A stretch of DNA of 44,778 bases from Actinacidiphila oryziradicis (GTDB taxonomy: Bacteria > Actinomycetota > Actinomycetes > Streptomycetales > Streptomycetaceae), in NCBI RefSeq assembly GCF_005047355.1, contig NZ_SUMC01000064.1:1-44778 (forward strand). The letters run 5' to 3'. The position numbers and the translations under genes were made by a program. Positions within the stretch are counted from its first letter, which is position 1. Each line of letters opens with the position of its first letter. Below, piece by piece: positions 33,053-41,287 of this stretch. The notes below the pieces were generated by a model. It saw nothing but the letters and a program-made list of their open reading frames with translations, ran no database searches and was not told the DNA's origin.

Positions 33053-33535
33053 GACGCCATCACGCAGATCGAGATCGACTGCGACGGCCACCGCGGCGGT
33101 CTCAAGCCCGACGCTCCCGAGCTCACCGCGATCGGCCGGGTCCTGCACGACGCTCGCTGCCTGGACGGCGTGCTCGCCCACGCAGGCGAGTCTTGCTTCG
33201 CCTTCTCCACCGAGGATCAACGGCTGGCGGCGAAGAACGAACGCGACACCGCCGCCGAGAGCCTGCGCGCGGCCGGACTCCCCGTGGACACGGTGAGCGT
33301 CGGGTCCACACCAACAGCCCACGCTGCCGAGGACCTCACCGGGGTCACCGAACTGCGCGCCGGCAACTACGTGTTCTTCGATCTGGTGATGGCCGGTCTC
33401 GGCGTGTGCCAGCTGGACGACCTCGCCCTGTCGATCGTCGTCACCGTCATCGGCCACCGCCCCGAGTACGGCTGGATCATCACCGATGGCGGCCGGATGG
33501 CCATGTCCCGCGACCGCGGCACCGCCAACCAACCC
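33053..33535 (+). pseudogene. D-threonine aldolase/DSD1-like PLP enzyme, middle part
   Basis: The reading DAITQIEIDCDGHRGGLKPDAPELTAIG..., HAGESCFAFSTEDQ, VSVGSTPTAH, and GNYVFFDLVMAGLGV belongs to fold-III PLP enzymes of the D-threonine aldolase/D-serine dehydratase type. The N-terminal barrel with the PLP lysine is missing upstream. The reading stops matching at TANQP, exactly at an 8-bp repeat. The C-terminal remainder is at 36347-36627, in the same orientation. Confidence 0.85.
33528..33535. repeat. Left copy of 8-bp direct repeat flanking an insertion
   Basis: ACCAACCC here is repeated at 36347-36354. The two copies mark the exact points where the DSD1-like coding sequence is interrupted. 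Confidence 0.85.
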
Positions 33536-33699
33536 CAAACAGCACCGGGCCCAAAACCAGAATGAACTGGCCGCCGAGAACCGCCGGTTCTTCCGCAGAC
33601 GCCAACGTCAGCCGCATATCGTCCGCGGCTACTTCGGCGGTCCTACGTCCGTTACATCCTGGACGAGAACCCCACGAGTCTCTGATCAATAGAGAAGAC

Positions 33700-34041
33700 C
33701 TTGTGGCGGTAGGCCGCGTGGAGTGCTTCGAGCTGACTCGCCGGCTCATGGCGGGCGGTCGAGGTGCGGGCGTACCCGATGAGGATGGGCTTCGAGTCGC
33801 GCTGTGCGGGTATGGCGGCCGGCGCCGGTCCCTGCTTTCACACGCGTCGGGGGCCCCGGTCGGCGGGGCCGAGGACTTCGAGTTCCTCGCGCAGCACGGC
33901 GATGAGGACGAAGCGCGGTGTGTGGTACTTCGTCGCGGTCTTCCCGCCGCGCGTGCGGCAGGCACTCCCGGCGGGCGCCTCGCACTTCGGGCAGCCGTTG
34001 CGTTCTACCGCGTTTGCGGCTTGATCGGGCGTCAGATCCAT
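33700..34041 (-). pseudogene. Zinc-finger serine recombinase, N-terminal fragment
   Basis: MDLTPDQAANAVERNGCPKCEA and GSACRTRGGKTATKYHTPRFV form a zinc-finger lead (CPKC ... C). The catalytic start follows in another frame: KPILIGYARTSTARHEPASQL, with the Arg and nucleophile Ser in YARTST. Homology ends after HAAYRHKVFS. At least one frameshift and loss of the rest make it inactive. It belongs to resolvase/invertase-type recombinases. Confidence 0.75.
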
Positions 34042-34053
34042 ACGATCAGCGGG

Positions 34054-34146
34054 TCAGAAGTGTCTCGCAGAACGCCTTGGATTTGAGAAGACTTCTGCGA
34101 ACGGCCAGCTTGCGGAAAAGGATCGCGGTCCGGGGCCCTCGCAGAA
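34054..34146. promoter_or_regulatory. Possible recombinase res/recognition region
   Basis: TCGCAGAA at 34065-34072, its inverse TTCTGCGA at 34093-34100, and TCGCAGAA again at 34139-34146 lie directly upstream of the recombinase start. Grouped short inverted motifs in this position are typical of resolvase sites; the assignment is tentative. Confidence 0.4.
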
Positions 34147-34343
34147 CTCGCACAGATGGTCATTTCTGAATCACCGAGCGTCATCCCAGGTGAACAGCTG
34201 ACTCCTATGCAGTCACGGAGGCCCGACCGGCCACGCGCCAGACGGCACCACCCGGCAGGTAGACGATTCCCCAGAAGGACGACCGAGGCGCCAGTCGGGT
34301 GATGAGTCAGCCCCCCGAGCGGTGCCATGGTCAATCCTCGCTG

Positions 34344-35207
34344 TCAGGCGGTGGTCGCGCGCCAGCGGGTCGGGCTCGTGCCGGTCGCACGGCGGAACGA
34401 CGCCGCGAAGTGGGACGGGGTAGCGAACCCGCACCGGTAGCCGATCTCGGTCACCGGGAGGGCGGTGGTGGCCAGGAGTCGTTTGGCCTCGGTGATGCGC
34501 AAGGTGATGAGATGGTTCCACGGTGACTGCCCGGTGGCCTCCCGGACGACCTGCGCCAGGCGGGCTTCGCCGACACCGGTCAGAGCGGCGAGTTCCCGCA
34601 GGGACGTGTTCCTCCCGACGGCGTCGCGGAACACGCTGAGCACGCGCGGGGTCAGTTCGTCCACGGCGAGGGACGTCGCGGCGTACCGAGTGAGCACGTG
34701 CATGGCCAGGAACGCGGCGGCCGAGTGAACGTAGGCTTCGACGGCACTGGAGCGCCCCGCATCCAGCAGCGCGTGGGTGGTGGCGACGATGAGGGCGTCG
34801 GATAGGTAGGGGGTGTCGCGGAGCGTCATCGCGCGGTGGCCGAGGCCGAGTTCTCTTGCAGCCGTGCGCATCGCGTCGTGCGGGAGCAGCATGTGGGCTG
34901 TCGTCAGCGGGTCAGGGCCCAGCACACGCCAGCGATACCGGGTGGCCCGCCCCGGCGAGATGAGCGCCACGGTGCCGGGCCGGTACTCCGCGCCGGACCA
35001 CCCCTGCCCGTCCCAGGACTCGAGGAACGCCTCGCCACCGGTCACCACCACGATGCAGTATGCGTCGGCCACGGGCGCCAGGGTGTCGGCGACGACGGGA
35101 TCGTGGACCTGCTCGTTGAGGACGAGCGACTTCCAACCCGTCATCGCGTCGCTGGCGAACAGCGGCGATGTGACGTCCGCGAGGCCGGGTACGGGCTTGT
35201 CGCGCAT
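34344..35207 (-). CDS. AraC-family transcriptional regulator
   Basis: 287 residues from ATG 35207 (GGAAAGGCAGG upstream). The N-terminal cupin-like sensor (about 30-110, with YCIVVVTGGEAFLESWDGQGW and GTVALISPG) is followed by a central helical part. The C-terminal double helix-turn-helix (about 190-285) has LRELAALTGVGEARLAQVVREATG and VTEIGYRCGFATPSHFAASFRRATG. It is divergent from the alpha/beta hydrolase at 35324, its probable target. Both are inside the 2.8-kb insertion. Confidence 0.92.
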   Translation of the reverse strand: MRDKPVPGLADVTSPLFASDAMTGWKSLVLNEQVHDPVVADTLAPVADAYCIVVVTGGEAFLESWDGQGWSGAEYRPGTVALISPGRATRYRWRVLGPDPLTTAHMLLPHDAMRTAARELGLGHRAMTLRDTPYLSDALIVATTHALLDAGRSSAVEAYVHSAAAFLAMHVLTRYAATSLAVDELTPRVLSVFRDAVGRNTSLRELAALTGVGEARLAQVVREATGQSPWNHLITLRITEAKRLLATTALPVTEIGYRCGFATPSHFAASFRRATGTSPTRWRATTA

Positions 35208-35323
35208 GGCCTGCCTTTCCAGGATCACGACACTGCCCGGAGCGGATCGCGACAGCCGTTCGTGCTCACCTTTGGTTGAGTTCAAGCATCTCAAGATCTA
35301 CCAGAAGGACGAGAGGACGTCTC

Positions 35324-36148
35324 ATGCGTACCATGCTGCTGGTTCACGGTGCCTGGCACGGGAGTTGGTGCTGGGCCCCGGTGACGGCGCACCTGGCCGC
35401 CCGTGGCGTACCGTCGGTCGCCGTGGACCTTCTCGGGCACGGGCTGAACGGCAGCGCACCGGCCGCCCGGTGGGCGCGTCCGTTCGACCCGGCTGCGTTC
35501 GCCGCTGCACCGTCACCGGTCGCTGGCATCACCACAGACGCCGCCGCCGGCGCGCTCGTCGATCAAATTCGGCTGGTCGGCGGCGGTGAGCCGTGCGTCG
35601 TGGTCGCACACAGCGTGGGTGGGGTGATCGCCACCGCGGCGGCCGAGTTGGCCCCCGACTTGTTCGCCCACCTGGTCTACGTCAGCGCATACGTCCCGAT
35701 TACGGCATCGGTGGCGGAACTGTTCACCAGCAGCGAGGCCGCCGGTGAGCTGGTCTCCGGCTTGTTCGTCGCCGATCCGGCCGCGATTGGCGCGCTGCGT
35801 CACGACCCCGGAGATCCCGAGCGCCGGAAGGGGCTGCGCGAAGCCTTGTACGGTGATGTCGATGTCACCACAGCCGACGCCGCCATCGCGCTGCTGGACA
35901 CCGAATCTCCCGTGCACTTCCCCGCAGAGAAGGTGGCGGTGACTCGGGGACGTTACGGCGGTGTTCCCCATACGTATGTCGTCTGCGCCAAGGACCGGGC
36001 GATCCCCGAGCCGCTGCAACGTCGCTTCGTCCGTGACGTCGACGCCGTATCCTCCGCGGCGACCCGGGTCATCGCGCTCGACACGTCCCACTCGCCCTTC
36101 CTGTCCCGGCCGGAAGAGCTCGCGCAGGCTGTCACCACGGCCTGGTGA
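35324..36148 (+). CDS. Alpha/beta hydrolase, EstC/hydroxynitrile-lyase-like
   Basis: 274 residues from ATG 35324, preceded by GAGAGGA. LLVHGAWHGSWCW gives the oxyanion His-Gly. The nucleophile elbow is VVVAHSVGGVIA, and the late TYVVCAKDRAI and DTSHSPFLSRPEEL give the Asp and His. This matches the EstC/salicylate-esterase-like branch of small soluble hydrolases. The substrate is unknown. It is regulated in all likelihood by the divergent AraC gene, with a 116-bp shared control region. Confidence 0.9.
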   Translation: MRTMLLVHGAWHGSWCWAPVTAHLAARGVPSVAVDLLGHGLNGSAPAARWARPFDPAAFAAAPSPVAGITTDAAAGALVDQIRLVGGGEPCVVVAHSVGGVIATAAAELAPDLFAHLVYVSAYVPITASVAELFTSSEAAGELVSGLFVADPAAIGALRHDPGDPERRKGLREALYGDVDVTTADAAIALLDTESPVHFPAEKVAVTRGRYGGVPHTYVVCAKDRAIPEPLQRRFVRDVDAVSSAATRVIALDTSHSPFLSRPEELAQAVTTAW

Positions 36149-36346
36149 TTCGCAGGCAAGTGTCAGCCTCGATCCACCGTGTGAATTCTGATCACGGGTG
36201 TCGGGTGGGTTGCGGGTGTTTCTTCGGCATGCGGGCGGTGGTGATCGCCGGGTGACCGTCCAATGCGAGGTCTTCAGCTACGGACACGCTGCGTCACCAC
36301 CCGCCGAGCCCACGGACACCTCCGCACCGCTCAACTTTGAAGACCC

Positions 36347-36354
36347 ACCAACCC
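36347..36354. repeat. Right copy of 8-bp direct repeat flanking an insertion
   Basis: ACCAACCC, identical to 33528-33535. It lies at the point where the DSD1-like reading resumes. Confidence 0.85.
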
Positions 36355-36627
36355 ACAGATCAGGGCTACGGTCTCGTCACCGACCTCGACGGTACCCTCA
36401 TCCCTCATCTGGTTATGAGCGCCGCCAGCCAGGAGCACGGCACACTCACCGCCCGTGACGGCACCGCCCTGCCCGACCTGCCCATCGGCACCCGCCTCCG
36501 CATCCTGCTCAACCACGCCTGCGCCACCGCCGCCCAGCACCACGGCTACCACGTCATCGACAGCAGCCGGCCCGCCCTCGACGCACCCGCCGTGCAGGCC
36601 GTCTGGGACCGTGTCAGCGGCTGGTAA
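36347..36627 (+). pseudogene. D-threonine aldolase/DSD1-like enzyme, C-terminal part
   Basis: TDQGYGLVTDLDGTLIPHLV, SAASQEHGTLTARDGTALPD, RLRILLNHACATAAQHHGYHVIDS and AVWDRVSGW are the C-terminal domain of the enzyme whose middle lies at 33053-33535. The HxC pair in NHACATAAQ is the metal-binding site of this family. With no N-terminal barrel and a split, the gene is dead unless re-joined, and even then its N-terminus is missing. Confidence 0.85.
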
Positions 36628-36790
36628 GCACTTTTGACGTCCTCCTGGTCGAAAAGCCTGCCCGAGACAGCTGAACTTCGCAGTTAGGTTCGCCCCAACT
36701 GGCCGATGACAAGATCGACTCGGACCGCGACCGGGGACGCCAGCGTTCTGACTTGCGTCTTTGAGCAGGGCTTGCAGGTGTCGAGTCCGG

Positions 36791-37237
36791 TCAGTGAGCG
36801 GGCAACTCGAACCCGAGAGTGGCCAGGGCCTCCTCGGCAGCCTGCATATCCTGCTCGTAGCTGCCACCGGAGATGCCGAGACCCCCGACACACCGGCCGT
36901 TGTCGATGATCGGGTAGCCGCCGCCCACGGCCATCACACGCGGGTGGCCGGTCAGCGGCGAGACTCGCTGGTCGGCCAGGAATTCGTTCCACACGTGGGT
37001 GGGGCGGTGGAACGACGCCGCGGTCCATGCCTTGTCCAGGGCGACCTCGGCGGTGAGGAAGGGCGCGTCGTCGGCACGGTCGAATGCCTTCAAATGCCCG
37101 CCCTGGTCGGTGACGGCGACGGCTGCCGTGAAGCCGATTCGGACAGCAGCGGCGTTCACCTCATCGATGAGTGCGCGGGCGGCCACCTGGGTGACCGAAG
37201 AGGCTTGAACCGTTCTTTCTGGCATATCAGTGCTCAT
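36791..37237 (-). CDS. HbpS/GlcG-family heme-binding-type protein
   Basis: 148 residues from ATG 37237. Family features are ALIDEVNAAAVRIGFTAAVAVTDQGGHLKAFDR, LDKAWTAASFHRPT, VMAVGGGYPII and VGGLGISGGSYEQDMQAAEEAL. The fold is the GlcG/HbpS alpha-beta fold; HbpS of Streptomyces is an extracellular heme sensor and degrader, but here no signal peptide is visible, so it is probably cytosolic. It is the last gene of an operon with NIPSNAP and an oxidoreductase, 62 bp after NIPSNAP. Its substrate is unknown. Confidence 0.88.
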   Translation of the reverse strand: MSTDMPERTVQASSVTQVAARALIDEVNAAAVRIGFTAAVAVTDQGGHLKAFDRADDAPFLTAEVALDKAWTAASFHRPTHVWNEFLADQRVSPLTGHPRVMAVGGGYPIIDNGRCVGGLGISGGSYEQDMQAAEEALATLGFELPAH

Positions 37238-37299
37238 CAGAAACTTCCCTCGTGGCTGTGCAGTGGCCAGGCGATGGTCGAATCCTCGTAGGCGCGGGT

Positions 37300-37620
37300 T
37301 CAGCGCAATGGGGAGGCGGGGGTGGGACTCACACGAGTGACGACCGTCTTCTCGGGGATCAGCAGGCCGTTGACGATCGGACCGATCTCGTTCTTCCACC
37401 GGTCGCTCTGGTAGACGGCCGCGTACAGGGCCTCGCTGTTCGACTCGTCCTCGAACCGGCGCATCCACACGTAGCCGTCCTCGTCCTGGTCGTCGATGAA
37501 CGAGCCGGTCACGTTCATACCCTGCGCGGTCTGGAACGGGATGATCACCTCTTCCATGTACCGGACCCACTCCTCGCGGCGTCCGGGCTGGGATTGATAG
37601 CGGCGGATTTCGTAATACAT
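37300..37620 (-). CDS. NIPSNAP-family protein
   Basis: 106 residues: MYYEIRRYQSQPGRREEWV, EEVIIPFQTAQGMNVTGSFI, VWMRRFEDESNSEALYAAVYQSD. This is one NIPSNAP ferredoxin-like dimeric barrel domain. Bacterial members are of unknown function and often sit beside oxidoreductases or monooxygenase-like enzymes. The gene starts 27 bp after the oxidoreductase and is followed by the HbpS-like gene. Confidence 0.9.
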   Translation of the reverse strand: MYYEIRRYQSQPGRREEWVRYMEEVIIPFQTAQGMNVTGSFIDDQDEDGYVWMRRFEDESNSEALYAAVYQSDRWKNEIGPIVNGLLIPEKTVVTRVSPTPASPLR

Positions 37621-37647
37621 AATGCTGCTCCGGGACAGGTGCGAAAG

Positions 37648-38610
37648 TCAGTCGGTGACGGTGAGAACGAGCTTGCCGCGGGTGCGGTTGGTCTCGCCCA
37701 GGCGGTGGGCCTCTGCGGCCTGTTCCAGTGCGAAGGAGCGCTCCACCTCGATGCTGACCTTGCCGGAGTCGACCAGACCGGCGATCGTCGTCAGGGCGGC
37801 GGAGTCCGGCTCCACCAGAAACGGGCTGGTGCGCACCCCGGCCTGCGCGGCCACGGTGGCAAGCCGCTCCGAAACACCGGCGGGAATCGCGACGACCAGG
37901 CCGCCGGGACGGGTCACCGACACAGACCGTGCATCGGTGTCGTCCTGGGCGCCGATCAAGTCGATGACGACGTCGACGTCGCCAGTAACGTCCTCGAACC
38001 GCTGCTGGGTGTAGTCGATTACCTCGTCCGCACCCAGTTCCTTGAGCCAGGCGTGCCGGGGTTCGCGGGCAGTCGCCACCACCTCGGCGCCGAGGTGCCT
38101 GGCGAACTGCACCGCTAGGTGCCCGACGCCGCCGGCCGCCGCGTGCACGAGCACGCGCTGCCCGGCCTTCACACCGGCGGTGTCGACCAATGCCTGCCAC
38201 GCGGTGAGCGCGGCGAGAGGCAGGACTGCGGCCTCGACGTGACCGATCGAGGCCGGCTTACGGGCGAAGTGGCGGGAGGGCGCCGTAACGAACTCGGCGT
38301 ACGCACCGGCAGCCCTCGGGAACCAGGGCATGCCGTAGACCTCGTCGCCGGGCGCGAGCGTGGTGACGCCGAAGCCAACCTCCTCAACGACGCCGGAGAC
38401 GTCCCAGCCCAGGATCAGCGGCATCGTCTGCAGCCCGGCCATCCCCTGGCCCGCACGGGTCTTCCAGTCCACCGGGTTGATCCCGGCGGCGTGCACACGC
38501 ACCAGAACCTCGGTCGGCAGCGGCTCTGGCCGGGCAACCTGCTCGGCTGTCAGCACCTCCGGCCCGCCGAACTCCCTGATGGTGACGGCACGCATGGTGT
38601 GCTCACTCAT
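37648..38610 (-). CDS. NADP-dependent zeta-crystallin-type oxidoreductase (intact copy)
   Basis: A 320-residue MDR enzyme. GroES-like half: MRAVTIREFGGPEVL, GINPVDWKTRAGQGMA, LGWDVSGVVEEVG. Rossmann half: VLVHAAAGGVGHLAVQFARHLGAEVVATA, and the end TRGKLVLTVTD. It lacks the catalytic zinc Cys ligands and so is of the quinone-reductase type. It is the first gene of the oxidoreductase-NIPSNAP-HbpS operon. Its decayed paralogue lies at 16165-16808. Divergent from it is a fragment of a GlxA-type regulator, its presumed lost regulator. Confidence 0.93.
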   Translation of the reverse strand: MSEHTMRAVTIREFGGPEVLTAEQVARPEPLPTEVLVRVHAAGINPVDWKTRAGQGMAGLQTMPLILGWDVSGVVEEVGFGVTTLAPGDEVYGMPWFPRAAGAYAEFVTAPSRHFARKPASIGHVEAAVLPLAALTAWQALVDTAGVKAGQRVLVHAAAGGVGHLAVQFARHLGAEVVATAREPRHAWLKELGADEVIDYTQQRFEDVTGDVDVVIDLIGAQDDTDARSVSVTRPGGLVVAIPAGVSERLATVAAQAGVRTSPFLVEPDSAALTTIAGLVDSGKVSIEVERSFALEQAAEAHRLGETNRTRGKLVLTVTD

Positions 38611-38735
38611 GTTTCCTCGCTCATGTCCGTTACGTGTGTTCTCTCGCCGGACCGCGGCCCGGCGAGATCCACTCTGGCGTGCGCCCACGGCGGCGAGTGA
38701 GTGGCCTGATGGACACCTGTCGTACCATTCCGGCC

Positions 38736-38800
38736 ATGCCGCATCGTGTTGCTGCTCTCGCTCTCGACGGAGTCCTGCCTCTGGATGTGGGCAGGACGCC
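38736..38800 (+). pseudogene. GlxA-type regulator, N-terminal fragment
   Basis: From ATG 38736: MPHRVAALALDGVLPLDVG, matching the start of the intact regulator at 15007-15999 (MTHRVAVLALDQVMPMDLG). After that the sequence is unrelated. The 20 bases before the ATG (with GTCGTACCATTCC) are also shared with the upstream region of the intact gene. Confidence 0.75.
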
Positions 38801-38936
38801 ACCCGGGGGAGCCCCAGCCCTCATAGAGCCAGGCCAGTGAGCTATTTCCAACCTCGTTGTCCTGGCCGCGAGTTGGATGGTCCCGCGTGCCGATCCGAGC
38901 ACCTGAGAAGACCCGGGTCGGCCGCCGGCAGGGTCG

Positions 38937-40975
38937 TCATGCTCGTGGGCCGACCAGTTTCTCGTACAGGGCCCGGCGCTCCGGTGAGCCGTCCTTGGTC
39001 GAGCGCAGTTGTTCGTCCCATTCCTTCTTGATGGTGTCCAGGACGTCGCGCCAGCTTTTCGCGGGGCTGCCCGGATCAGCACGGGCGGCGTCCTCGGCCA
39101 TCTCTCGCAGGTCCACCAAGCGTTCGTTCTTGCTCAGCCCGCCGGAGCCGACCTTGTCGCCCTTGTGGCCGTGCAGGACGGATCCCGGGTTGGCCGTGGC
39201 CTCGGTGGAGCGGAAGTCGTGGCGGTAGCCCACCGGGCTCGCGGCGTGCGGGCTGATGGTCTCGATGCCGATCTGGAGGGATCCGTCCTTCTCCGTGGTC
39301 GGCCGGTGGAAGACCAGCAGGACATGGCCGTAGGAACCGTTCGGGAGCACCATGTCCCCGTTCCAGTCCCTGGAGCCGAGCCCGCCGCCGGAGATGTCCA
39401 TTCCCCACAGGCGCGGACGGGACGCACCGACCGCGAGCTTGTTGGTGAGGGACGCCGAGATGCCGCCCTGCTCCTTCATCTCGCGCAGCTCGGCGCCTTC
39501 GCCGGGCCCGAAGGACGTCCGGTGAGTGGCGAAGTTGCGGACCGTCACGCCCTCCGCGAGCTCGCTCTTCGCGGCGTCCGTGGTCAGGCCCAGGAACTCC
39601 GGGAGCGCATAGGCCGGTTTGTCCTTGGTGCGCAGGGCGGGGATCCGAACGTTGACACGGCCGCCGTGCGCGAGTGCGCGGATGACGTCGTGCTCGAAGT
39701 TGGCCACGTGCTGCAGTGCTGCGGGTCGTAGAGCTTGAGTCCGTGCCGGAGGATGAGTAGCACTTTGGTGAGCATGGCGCGGGCCCGCGCGTCCTTGGCG
39801 ACGTAATCGGGCACGGTGCCCTTGCCCTTGCCCTTGCCCGTCGGGGCGACTGCCGTCGGGATCTCGGACGGATGCCTGTGTTCGGGCGCGATCCCGGCCG
39901 GGTGAAGGGTGTTGATGGCCGTCTCCCGGATCTGCCGGTTCCGCTCGTCCTCCAGCAGCGTCCTCTCACCCGGCGAAGTGCCGGACGCCTGAGTGAGCAT
40001 GAACCGGCCGAGTGTGTAGTCAGGGGAAGTCGGAGCGTCCTCGCCCTCCGGGCGCACGGCCGGGTGCTTCGCGCGAACGGCCAGGGTGGCGGTGAGTACC
40101 CGCTTGCCTGCGGGGAGCTTCAGCCAGTCGTTGAACTGGCCCTGCAGGTACGCCTGGGCCTGCTCGTAGGTGCCGATGCCCACCGACTCCAGCCAGCGCG
40201 GGTTCACCTTGGAGAGACGCTCGATGTCGGCGAGGTCTTGGTCGTTGAATGTCTCGCCGCGCATCACCCGCCGGTCCAGGGTCCTCTTGAGCCGCGCGGA
40301 ACCCGCGACCATCCACTGCTCGGGCCACCAGGTGCCAGGCGCGAAGGCGTTCCGCTTCATCTTGTGCTGCTCGATCGACTGGCTCAACCGGGCGATGATC
40401 TCCGCGCCCTTGACGTCGGCCCCCGCTTTTCCGACGCCTTCGGTGCGGTCGGTGGCAGGCTGCCCGGCCGTCGCCGCTCCGGTACGCTGGACGGGCATCG
40501 GATCAGTGTGGGCGTGATCATGCCCAGGGTGCTCCCGGTGCCCCGCGTGGGCCGGGTACGCGGAATCCGTATGAAGCCGTTGGACGGGCGAGAAGCCTTG
40601 CATGCCGCGGTCGGCCCGGCGTTCGCCGATATCGGCGGGATCCGAGACGCGCGTGCCGGCTCCGTTGTCCGACGACTGCAGGCTGTCCTCCACCGCGGCT
40701 CGCCGCACCTGCGCCCGGTCGGTCGCCGCCTGGCCCGCCTGATCGGCGCCGACGGACGACGACGTCGTATGTCCGCTTGACGCGACGCGCTGCAGATGCC
40801 GTACCCAGGCACTGTTCAACGCCGTCGGTGACAGTGTCTGGCGAGGTCTGCCCGATGTCCGATCGGCGGTGGTCCGGTGCTTCCTCTCGGCGTAGTGTAT
40901 CGACGGCCCTCCTTGCCTGTTGGGGTGATGGATCCCTCTTTCTAAGCCGCGGGGTCCGCCTGAGGAAGGATCCAA
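38937..40975 (-). pseudogene. Large eCIS-cargo-like protein, frameshifted
   Basis: The N-terminal region is rich in Ala, Arg, Gln and His, with FSPVQRLHTDSAYPAH and PMPVQRTGAA, resembling DUF4157-type proteins (HTDSA motif, VQR linkers). A middle domain reads AFAPGTWWPEQWMVAGSARLKRT. A one-base deletion near 39710 separates KLYDPQ from LQHVANFEHDVIRALAHGG. The C-terminal domain (WGMDISGGGLGSRDWNGDMV, SYGHVLLVFHRPT, VLHGHKGDKVGSG) is recurrent in Streptomyces by memory but has no name I know. The start is uncertain, and the frame to 40975 may be too long. Confidence 0.65.
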
Positions 40976-41089
40976 CGGGCAGAGTCCGCGCCCTTGAGGT
41001 CTTATCGTCCGATGTATCCCACGCCCTCAGTAGGTGTCGGACAGCTCCCTCTCCGGCTGCCTGCTGCAAGAAGGCCAGGCTGGTGATCA

Positions 41090-41107
41090 CCGACCCCTCG
41101 GGGTCGG
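41090..41107. terminator. Terminator-like hairpin
   Basis: CCGACCCC and GGGGTCGG form a perfect 8-bp stem with a 2-base loop. It lies about 180 bases past the stop of the gene at 41288-42649 on the minus strand. Confidence 0.5.
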
Positions 41108-41217
41108 CCGCGCGATGCGTCTGTTTGCACGCGGCATCCCGGAAGCAGCGGCGGGACCTCTGCCACAACTGCTTCATCGCCGCCCGCACCCTCGGCTCGG
41201 CAACCACACACACGACA

Positions 41218-41237
41218 CGCATACGCATGCGTATGCG
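41218..41237. repeat. 20-bp perfect palindrome
   Basis: CGCATACGCATGCGTATGCG is fully self-complementary with no spacer. It lies 50 bases downstream of the 41288 stop on the minus strand and upstream of the frameshifted gene. It could be an operator for the latter or a cruciform-forming site. Confidence 0.7.
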
Positions 41238-41287
41238 CCTCCGATGCCTTGCCGCCTCCGCGAGCCTGTCCCGGCGACCCCCTGCCG

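Larger units (their letters stand above)
33536..36354. mobile_element. 2.8-kb insertion inside a DSD1-like gene
   Basis: The segment sits between two ACCAACCC repeats. Removing it together with one repeat copy restores a continuous reading (TANQP joined to TDQGYG). It carries a truncated serine recombinase with an upstream res-like region, an AraC-type regulator and an alpha/beta hydrolase. I found no terminal inverted repeats. That it moved as a unit is inference. Confidence 0.65.
40976..41287. other. Gap between the two large proteins, with hairpin and palindrome
   Basis: No gene is visible. It holds a terminator-like hairpin at 41090-41107 and a 20-bp palindrome at 41218-41237, both listed separately. 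Confidence 0.6.
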
